Assembly (NCBI RefSeq): GCF_022376445.1
Contig: NW_025955171.1
Coordinates: 1 to 64,000 of the forward strand
Source: Fomitopsis serialis
Lineage: Eukaryota; Basidiomycota; Agaricomycetes; Polyporales; Fomitopsidaceae
Length of the DNA: 64,000 nt
Direction: 5' to 3'
Shown here piece by piece: positions 55,475-64,000 of this stretch (within the stretch, counting starts at the first letter, position 1; each line of letters begins with the position of its first letter). The translations under genes were made by a program, and so were the position numbers. The notes under the pieces are model-generated. The model saw only the letters and a program-made list of their open reading frames with translations. It was not told the DNA's origin and searched no databases.

Positions 55475-57225
55475 ATGGCGACGCCTCGCCGTTCTGTTGG
55501 CTTTCCTCACGCAAGGAATCTCTCTGGCTCTGATACGGATATCGACTCCGACTCTGCCGGGGCAACCGACTTCGGTTCTGACATTGACGGCAGTCAGCCG
55601 TCTTCCGAGATCGACTCCACCCCTCTGCCTCAAACTCCTCCTCAGATCAACCGTCCTATCAAGGTCGCCTCTGACTGGTCTCCGGCCAGCCCGGTCAGCG
55701 TGCAATCGTTCGATAACAAGGCGCATCGCCTCACTCGACCTCTCGGTGCGGAAAGCTCTCAGCGGACCATCGTCTCGGAACCGTTACCGTCGGAGTTCTG
55801 GGCCATTTTGAAGAAGTTTGAAGTGAATCCGGTGGATCACGATTTCATGGTGTACGTATTCGAGGAGATATGGAGCTTGCGGGAAATTTGGGAGCTCTCC
55901 AACCCCGATCACTTCGTGCAGAAGGTGAGATGTCAGTCTCACATATCATGAATGGTTGGTGTCAATACTCAACCTCAGGACATACCCCACATTGAGGAAC
56001 GTCGCTGCTGGGTGCTGCAGGACATACTGTCCAAACTCTGGCAGCTGAACCCCGCTTATCCTGACGCGTCGGACGATGAAGACGCATCAATGCTCCACGC
56101 TAATTTGGATGACGACGACGACGTTTCAATGCACCACACTGATTCGGACGATGATTCCTACCAACCTCGGCTCAGCATGTGGTTAGCTTTCCTTCAACGC
56201 GTGCGGTGAGTTCCAAGAACACCCTTTTCTCTTATTCCGGCTAACGCGTTACACAGCGTTGACTTCTGGCCGGAGTCTCGGAAAGCAGTGGTTCTGGACC
56301 CACCGTTCATGGGACTTCCTCCATCGCCATGGCCCAGCGTTTCGCGAGTCTCCTCAATAGGAGTGCATTTCGGGTCGAGATGCAGGATACGTTCATGACT
56401 TCTCAATGCGATCTTCTCACCGTCGATGTACAGTTCCGCATGAGGGGCGGGGTGGTTAGGACTATCAGGAAGAAGGATGAACTCGGAACTGAGTTCTTCT
56501 TTTGCATGGGGGTGCAGTCAGTGGGGGAGCTCCAGTACGAGATGAAGAAGGTATGTCCAAGCCTCCAAGCTGTTACAGTTAACAAGGATTCATGAAAGGA
56601 ACAGATGGCCGGGGCTTTGGACCTCATGTCCACCCTTCAAGGCTTCGTTATCGCGCTGGTTGTCCCAACCAGCACGGGTACCGGGTATCACTCGCCCCTC
56701 CTAGCTCTGGAAGAGGATATGCCCGCCTTACAGGCATGCCTCATTTCGTACGAGCGGGCTGAGTTCGGCGACTTCCGCACATGTGTGGAGGAGGCGCGAG
56801 GCTTAGAGGACTGGGAGAAGGAGACATCGCACTTCTTGGTAAGATTGGGTTCACATCTATGGGTCACCGTACTCATCCTTGCACAGAGGCTCCTTGCCTG
56901 GCAGCCTCACCTTCCTGCGTCGCAGCTGCAAACCAGCCCAGTGGATGGGGCGCGGATCCTCAAGGATCGGTTATATTCCATCATACACTCATACAGCTAT
57001 GCTCATCTGGGCATCACGCCTCTTGATCGCGCCCTCAAGCGCGCCATCCCCACGGAGCCCCAGTGGAAGGAGCGGGTGGACCTCCTCGCCCACGAATGCC
57101 TCAATGACATCATCTTCTTCCTCGACCAGTCCGTCGGGCATGTAGCGCATGAGTTCGTCGGCGGACTCAGAGGTTTCGAGCGGGGAGCCCTGCTGGAGAC
57201 GACCCCCGTCTGGTCTCGTAGATGA
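55475..57225 (+). CDS. Unknown multi-exon protein near TET/JBP gene, 497 residues
   Basis: Six exons (55475-55924, 55979-56205, 56257-56287, 56338-56550, 56605-56838, 56887-57225) keep phase throughout. The N-terminal third is Ser/Asp/Pro-rich and disordered (MATPRRSVGFPHARNLSGSD). Then comes a folded region with FWAILKKFEVNPVDHDFM and EEIWSLREIWEL, an acidic insert (SDDEDASMLHANLDDDDDV), and a C-terminal half with DVQFRMRGGVVRTIRKKDEL, FFFCMGVQSVGELQYEM and ALDLMSTLQGFVIALVVP. No domain recognised. The intron 56288-56337 fuses what otherwise looks like two genes; its donor GTGGTT is weak, so two separate genes are an alternative. The last intron (56839-56886) is in frame. Confidence 0.6.
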
Positions 57226-57434
57226 GTAGATTATCGCATCATCTATCTATGTATACCCTCCGAACTTTGTACGAGCGTATTGTATGTGTATCGATCCATT
57301 ATCCGCTTCCTGTCACAAAAGTTCCTTGTGAGAAGCTTCCCCGTGGGCGGCTCAAAACCAGCGCCGGAAACGCCGGCATTGCGCCATGAGGAGCGACCTT
57401 TCCTCTGTGCTCTGTCCTCGCCCCCAAGCTCAGC

Positions 57435-58677
57435 ATGGCACCTTATAAACCGCCCTCCACTGTGCATGAGACCCTGGTAAACATCATCTTTACTTACGTC
57501 TGCAACATGCTCCGCCAGATCGGCCATCACCCCAATTCACACTGCAGCACCAACTCCTGGCACAGCTTACCATGCTTATCAAGGGCGACCCAAACACCAT
57601 TCCCGACGTCGTCATCTCCTTTCCATTTTCGTTCATGAACTTCCATCTGATCATGATCGAGGTTTGCGTCTCGGAAACAGCCCCTCACGTCTTCAAGAAG
57701 GTAAGTAAATACTTATCATACTCGCTGTGCTAAGATCAAAGTGACATGAACAATTCCAAAGGTGGCCAAGCTCATTCGACAGGCAGTCGGGCCATTATTC
57801 GCTTTCATGTTCCTGTTTGTTCGGGAACGCCACGAATCACGGGCCCCTGGGCAATTCGAAGGGTACCCGAGTATCATGCGTCAAAGCTGGACGAAAGCGC
57901 GTGCCACTGGGGATGAAGGGGAGGAGGCCCTCGGTGAGTGGACCCATCAGGACAAGACACAGGTGTCCCCGCCGAAGGCCGGGAAGCCACCGCCCCAAAA
58001 CATTCGCCCCGTCTTTCCCGCAGGAGACCCGGACCAGCCGCACTCTATCGAGGTCAAAGAGCACTGGTCGGCATTCGCATGTCCGCCTCGTGCCCTACAT
58101 GGCGTCCTCCTGCATGGAGCCATGAAGCTAGACGCCGTCATAGTTCTCCGCGACCGATTTGATGAGATACTGGAGGAGGTGGACAGGGGGACGACCATGG
58201 AGAAGATCGTAGATCGCTTCCCGACCGTGGTGAGTGGACTTACCTTCATTCTCGTGCCGTTCCCCTCACAAGAGGTCCGACCTAGTCCTTCAAGATGGAT
58301 CCCTCTCCGGAGTGGATTGGATCTATCTCCCCGAGCAGGAGTTCTGGCGGGAGATGTTGCGAATGTGCGTGCTCACTCGGAGAACGTTTAACGCGATGGC
58401 GTTGAACATGGGAGGCTTGAGTGGTCCTCGGCCCTTGTACACCGTCCACCGCAATCGCTCCGCCCCCGCTTGCCAATGGATGGCACAGCACCTCCCTGGT
58501 TACACCACTCGAGAGTTCATCCGTCGGGAAGACGAGGTGTTCGAGGAGGTCGTGGTTTTGTTAGCTGATCAACTGACCGGGGAAGCCTTGAAGGTGTTTC
58601 ACGATTCCATGGTCCAGCGACTCTCTCGAGCGGCGATGCAGTGGGCAGACAGCAGACTGATGGACGCATTGGGGTAG
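57435..58677 (+). CDS. Unknown four-exon protein near TET/JBP gene, 355 residues
   Basis: Exons 57435-57476, 57548-57700, 57762-58229 and 58273-58677 join in phase. The start MAPYKPPSTVHETL leads into LLAQLTMLIKGDPNTIPDVV and VCVSETAPHVFKKVAKLIRQ. A proline-rich middle part (VSPPKAGKPPPQNIRPVFP) separates it from FDEILEEVDRGTTMEKIVDR and a C-terminal region with YLPEQEFWREMLRMCVLTRR and WMAQHLPGYTTREFIRRE. It shows no known domain. It has a size and layout similar to the gene at 55475 (folded, disordered, folded), and both are codirectional with the TET/JBP gene. They may be passengers of one element, but this is inference. Confidence 0.6.
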
Positions 58678-58843
58678 ATTAAGGATGTATTCACCGGTAT
58701 TCTATTACACTGCGCACCGATTTGTAACCTTTTGTATGCATTACGGTCTAGCGTGCTCTCTTCGCAGTTCCAATGTTCAATATCAATGTCCCGATCCACC
58801 ATGTCCACTGGCGCCTAACTCCAAGTCCAACTCACCGCCGATC

Positions 58844-61808
58844 ATGACCACCACACCGGGGCAAGTATGCCTGAGCTTGACGATAGCAGAAGCAGAGGCT
58901 CTTTTAAATCTTCTGGACGACTTGCCGGTCTCGACGCAACCTCTACAAGGCGTTAGGGAGAGGCTTGCCCAGTCCCCGAACATCCAGCCATCTTCCCTTG
59001 AGGCGACTTCCTTGGGACACAATCACGCCAGCATCCAGTCGACGTCTGCGGCTCAGGCTCCGCATGTACTTGCCAATGGGGAGGGTCTGGAAGGTGCGCA
59101 GTATGCAGATATTGTTATCAAATTGACAGCCCAAGAGATCACGCACTGCAGAAGTCTCGTCCAAGCGCGTCCAAAGTACGAAAAAGCATACCTCAAAATT
59201 GGCAGCTTCGAGCAACAAGAAATCTGGGAAACGTGCAGATCAGGCCTTCAAGAGCATCAAAAATTGCTCTAAAAAGAAGAGTAAGTCTACCGCTGCAACG
59301 GCGGAGAAGCAGTCAGGGCCACCGGCTCTCAAATGGATGAACACACATGCCCCGGAGGGTACAGTTTCAGAGCCGGTTAAGAGCTTCATCAACGGCCTCG
59401 ATGCTTCCCTCAGTGACAACAATTCGCTGTACGCCATTGTGGAAGCATTGCAACGAGATGGGGATAGAGAAACCGCGTTCCTGGACGATTCCCTCTCATC
59501 CATCATACAAAGGTGCAAGCGTATGACGGCCGTCAGTGCCGCCACCGACTTTCTCTTCATGGTGCAGTACCTGCAGCTCGTGTTCAAGTGCTCTAGGTGT
59601 GTTTTATTTTATCATAACCCCACTGTGCCACCGAGTTCCAGTTGACATTTCCTTGTATCTAGTCTACAACATCTCCATTCGCTGAGCGTTAACGGTGTCT
59701 ACGAGAAGCAAGTCAAGCATCTAGACAACCCCGTGTGCGATCGTACCTTCCGTCGTTGGGTGGAATGTGGGAGTAAATTTGCCATCATGGCGTGGGGAGG
59801 TACGTCACTATTTTATTCTTCAATGCTCCTGTCAATAAACTTGTGTAGGTTCCATATACATTCTCATGCTCATCGCCATAGCGGATATGAAGCACAGTCT
59901 TCTTCATCCGGTTGGCAATTTTGCCTGGCAGGTTGCAAGTGTACTTCGCAATCCAAATCCTGGTTAGCCATCCGTTTCCTTGGTATGACGGGTTCCATCA
60001 CTCACCGACCACTTCGTTTCACTAGAGACGGCTGTCGGTGGGGTTGTGATCAACAAAATCATTCCACTGTTATCAACTCTGCGACAAATACTCCCACTGA
60101 CGTTCGACACCCTCTTATCACCCCGTATATGTGCGGATTATGGCATGCTACACGATTCGCTCATCTGCTCCGACCTGGATCGATGTGATTTAGTTTTCAC
60201 TTCTTTGAAGCTCAAGTGAGTGCCATGTCCATTGTTGTCGACTCTCTACGTCATGTATCTTTATTCCCCACAGTAACTTCGGCCCGGTGCCGCGCAACAA
60301 GAATGTGTGGCTGGCCTTCTATCAGCCCCTACAGGCCCCTAAGGAGACCCAGCTAGTCATGTTGGCTGGACGATGGCTCTACGGTTCAGATAACCAAGAG
60401 AATGAAGCCCCTCCCTCTCCATTGACGGTTTGCGACGAACCCTTGGAGGGAGAGGAACCAGGACCAACCGCTACGCCCATCTCTGCGCCATCAGCCTCAC
60501 AGTTTACCGCACCATCAGCCTCAAGTTTACTGCACAGCGCCCTGCAAGAATATCGCTTACGGCAGCTTATGACCTGTTCCACGAAGCCCATAGAAGAATT
60601 CCAGTCCCAGCCACTGCGGATGAGGCGTTCTCGTGGACAGAGAGAGAGCGCGGCCGGGCGAACGCCGCCCGGGAGCCTCGAACCATCGACGAGCTGCGAT
60701 ATATTGTAAGTTCGTTCAAACACCATCTAACTCTTTGACTTACATGCTACACTACGTTGGCTTGTTCAGCTCTCAACCATGTATGAGGAAGGCTCGCGCA
60801 TCAACAATGATAACAAGTATGTGAAGATTGCACCCACCATGTCCACGTGAGTGCTTTTCACGTCAACTCTCAACAATGATATTGAATTCTTGTACAACTG
60901 TTGCAGAGACCCTGTTGAGATCCGCGACCGCAAGGGCTCGCTTATCATGTGTATCTTTCCGAACATGCCAGAGAAGTTGAGACACAGGCTGTTCACGGAT
61001 CTCGTCTCTTGTTTCGATGAGGAACCTTCTGGACTTGAGACCATGAGCTCATGCTCCCAGGGGCCGCAGTACTCTTTCGAGGCGCTGCATTTCGCCTGGT
61101 ACAATAGGCATGGCACAAGGGTATGTGCGCCCATGCCTCACTTGGTTTGTTTTCCGTTATAGCTGAGAGTGTTATGTGATCCCATAGGGCTACCAAGTTT
61201 GCAGTGAATCGCATCCGCACCTCATTCGAAAGGCGGACCGCTCCAGGACCAACTACAGTCAAATGCTGCCATACCCCTCCGCTGACATGCACAAGCATGA
61301 ACGGGTCTACCACAATCTTGAGCACATTTTTGCCGAGGTGTTTGGATGGATCAGAGAGCAAGTACGTCAGATAATGACATTTCTCACTGTTCTATCCGTA
61401 ACTAATGTGTACCAGATCCAAATTTTGTTTCCCCAAGAATACGCGGAGATGAGCGTTGACGCGGAAGTGTTGCCAGGGAACGCCGGCTCGATTGTGCACC
61501 CATTCCTCTCGCTCGTCATTAACCTGAATGTTGCCACTTCCGCTCACAGGGATTCCATGGACAAAACATTGTGCGTTGTTTTGCCCATTGGTGACTTCGA
61601 GGGCGGGGACCTATGTATGTACGAGCCCGGTTTCGTGGTTCCCCTTCGCAATGGCGATGCTGTGGCCTTTCCTTCTTTCAGTATAACTCACTTCAATCTC
61701 CACTACACCGGCTGCCGTGCTTCTATTGTACTACACACGGACAAGGAAATAGACAAGTGGACGAAGGGCAGCCGGAATGGGTGGGAGGGCAATGTATATT
61801 TTAAATAG
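58844..61808 (+). CDS. TET/JBP-type 2-oxoglutarate/Fe(II) dioxygenase, second copy
   Basis: Resolved exons: 58844 to about 59150, about 59215-59596, 59663-59799, 59849-59962, 60026-60215, 60274 onward, an exon ending 60705, 60770-60846, 60907-61120, 61188-61361 and 61416-61808. The C-terminal exon carries the oxygenase core: VINLNVATSAHRDSMDKTLC (HxD iron ligands), FEGGDLCMYEPG, LRNGDAVAFPS, ITHFNLHYTG (distal His) and RASIVLHTDKE (Arg for 2-oxoglutarate). This is the JBP1/TET-type oxygenase domain of basidiomycetes. The N-terminal 600 residues carry Lys-rich and Pro/Ser-rich parts and no DNA-binding domain I recognise. Two junctions are unresolved: the frame change at 59150-59215 and the exon end near 60430. 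It may oxidise methylcytosine; substrate not shown by sequence. Confidence 0.8.
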
Positions 61809-62153
61809 GGTTTTTAATATTACGACACGTACGTACGTCTTCGGTTGCCACCAATTGATCTGGCTGTCATGCTCGCTCCAATCTGTTCGTCTTGCATCTC
61901 TCTCTCTTCGTCCATGGTCTAGGTGTAAGTACCCTAAACTCTTCATCAAGCGTTGCTCAGATGGTGAGCAGCTTCTGGGACTTGGAGCTTTCGGACTCAG
62001 TCAGTGCTTCACTCCGCATCTCCGAAGGGGCTTCGGTTCTTCCGTTATCGACAGCGCGGACGCTCAACGCTGGTTTGAGTCGTCGACCCGCCTCGCGGTT
62101 TGTCTGTCTCCGATCTCATTCTGCGAACTCATATCTAGTTGTTGCCTCATACC

Positions 62154-64000
62154 ATGTCTACTCCGCAGACACGCTCCAAGGCTGCAGCAGCAGCGAAGAC
62201 CACGAAGAAGGCTCCGAAACCGCCGTCAAAGGCGAATGGCTCCCAGAAGACTCAGTCCGATGTGGTTTCCGATTCCACTGTTGCCAGCAGCGGGGACATA
62301 CAGGAGATCAAGGACTTCTTGAAGACAAAGATGAGCGGTGCATCGGCATCGCAAATCAACGCCATGGCTCGCTCCATCGCAAAACAGAGGAAGGAAGCAG
62401 CGGCGAAAGAGAAGCGGCAAAGTAAGATTTTACCGTGGCCAGATCAATCGAAGTATACTACATCTTGTTGCAGCAATCCAGGATAACAACGCGGCCGCGA
62501 TGGAGCAGGATGACCAAGAGGGAGAAGATGATGCCGAGGCTGAAGCTGGAGAGGATGAGGAGGATGAGGAGGATGAGGATACGGTGCCGTCCAAGTCAAC
62601 AGGCAAGGGGGGAAAGAAGAAACAACGTGAGTACATGCGCCTGCCAACACATGGACTGACACTATGATATAGTCTCAGCGCCGGCGTCGCCCTCGCGTAC
62701 GAAAGCCTCTAGCACTACCAAGAGGAAGCACCTCCAGACGTCCGACCAAGAGGCGAGCGACACAGAAGAACGCACGAAGCAGCCTAAGAAGAAGCCAAGA
62801 ACTCAAGCTTCGCGCAAGTCAGCTCGAGTTGAATCCCCGGAGCTGACTGTCGTGGAGGACAATGCGAGGATCATCCCCAGTAAGTGTCATTGCATTGTCT
62901 ATGTGCATATTCCCGGACCAAGTCTGCACTCATGTCTTGAAGACCGGTCGCCCCAAAGGGCAAGAGAACCCGAAGTTGTCATCACTCGTCTGCCCGAGAA
63001 GCCTGCCCCGAAGGTGTCGAAGGATCAGCAGCAGCTCTCCGCTCTCATTGGTAAGCCACTCACAACCAGTCGTCCATCATTGCACACATGGAAGATACGC
63101 AGGGATGAAAGCGGTCAAGGTCAAAGGAAGTATGGCTAAGGGCACGGTCAAAGGTGGGGTCTCAGATGGCAGTGATGGGAGCGAGAACGGGGACGAGGAG
63201 GATGGCGGTGAGGATGTAGGAACTCCTGAGCCTGTCGGTGAGTTCACTCTGCTGTATATGTCATTCACCGCTGCACGTGTTACAGTGTTCGACACGACCC
63301 CCACGAAGAAAGCTGGATGGAAAGGCAAGGGGAAGGCAAAACAGGCATCACCCGTGGACGAATCCGAGGGGAGTGGTACAGAATCCTACAAGGTCTCGGA
63401 TGAGGATGATCAGCTGGAGGGGAGTGAGGGTAACGGATCGGATGGACGTGATCCCCCCACTCGCAGCGGCGCTGATGAGGTATGCTTATATCGCCACGGG
63501 GACCCTCTGCTAACTTGAACTTCATTCTTAGATGGACGTGAAGCTGGAGGGCAAGCAGAAGGCGAAGACGAAGTCTCAAGCTCGGTCCAAGTCTGTGAAG
63601 GTGGAGGACGAGGAGTCTAGGGACGATACCATTGAGGTGTCCAAGGAACTCCTCAACGAGGAGCCTCTGAAAGGCTTCTTGCACCGTGCGACCCAAGAGT
63701 TTCGGGTATACCTCGCCGTGGTGAACGCCTGGCCCCGCAAATACGCCAGCAGCATGGAGAAGAAGCAAGCCCCGCTAGAGGTCATCGAGCAAACACAGAA
63801 GAAGTACCCGATGTACCAAACTAAGCAGTTCAAGGCCATCTACGATCCCGTGTGGGAGAACATGGGAATGAGGGCCATCATGTCGGGGAAGGTGAGTATA
63901 TGTTCCGTTATCTCATCCTCTGGGCTAGGGGTAGACCCATTTGTCCAGGTCTACAAGGTCGCTGCACAGTTCCGCCAGGAAGTCAAACAGAAGGCGAAGC
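62154..64000 (+). CDS. Lys/Glu-rich nuclear-type protein, 3' end beyond window
   Basis: The exons begin 62154-62421 and 62474-62626; further exons start at about 62673, 62944, 63113, 63288, 63532 and 63949. The product starts MSTPQTRSKAAAAAKTTKKA, has a helical SASQINAMARSIAKQRKEAA, an acidic run (EDDAEAEAGEDEEDEEDED), basic NLS-like clusters (KRKHLQ, KQPKKKPR) and more acidic/basic low-complexity sequence. Towards the edge it becomes folded: EPLKGFLHRATQEFRVYLAV, WPRKYASSMEKKQAPLEVIE, PVWENMGMRAIMSGKVYKV. This last part resembles the fungal DUF6532 type of region, but I am unsure. The reading frame is open at the window edge, so the gene is partial. Confidence 0.6.

Noticed and set aside
56329..57225. 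Separate gene starting MAQRFASLLNRS
   Set aside because: A 50-base intron at 56288-56337 joins this frame in phase to the preceding exons, so one gene is preferred; two genes remain possible.

Overview
The window looks like a basidiomycete (Agaricomycetes-type) genome. Genes carry many GT-AG introns of about 47-60 bases, single-copy eukaryotic genes sit at one end, and the mobile elements (KDZ, Plavaka and Copia-type LTR elements, TET/JBP oxygenase genes) are typical of mushroom-forming fungi. I assembled gene models by joining exons by eye; all splice sites are predictions.

Left part, 1-12.2 kb, is conserved chromosome: an intron-bearing tRNA-Asn, ATP17 (mitochondrial ATP synthase subunit f), a 78-residue protein gene, and a divergent pair AFG2/DRG1 (ribosome maturation AAA ATPase, carrying a one-base frameshift) and GPI16/PIG-T (GPI transamidase subunit). 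A candidate multi-exon gene and a small Cys-rich protein gene follow. From 14.8 to 22.9 kb lies a cluster of three related F-box/LRR-like genes. The third is split by a young, gag-only Copia-type LTR element (20921-22537) with identical 260-bp LTRs and a 5-bp target duplication.

Middle part, 24-36.3 kb, is an accessory island around a KDZ transposase gene (minus strand). It also holds a TET/JBP-type dioxygenase gene, a helical-protein gene, a Pro/Ser-rich protein gene, an acidic-protein gene and two minisatellites. I read it as one KDZ-centred mobile or composite unit, but I could not find its ends.

From 36.7 to 51.2 kb there are four paralogs (A-D) of an unrecognised three-exon gene family. 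A has a frameshift. C is split by the most unusual object in the window: a 6.1-kb LTR element (43127-49229) with identical 200-bp LTRs and 5-bp target duplications, whose only content is one intact 1783-codon ORF without any visible gag knuckle, protease, reverse transcriptase or integrase. That ORF is packed with perfect short inverted repeats (arms 8-12 bp, mostly short loops) that recur at corresponding peptide motifs while the arm sequences change together.

Right part, 51.4-64 kb: a decayed Plavaka (CACTA-like) transposase with several frameshifts, two unrecognised multi-exon genes, a second TET/JBP-type dioxygenase gene with HxD...H, and the 5' part of a basic/acidic nuclear-looking protein that runs off the window. 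Two TET/JBP genes next to KDZ and Plavaka transposases fit the known association of fungal TET/JBP genes with these transposons.
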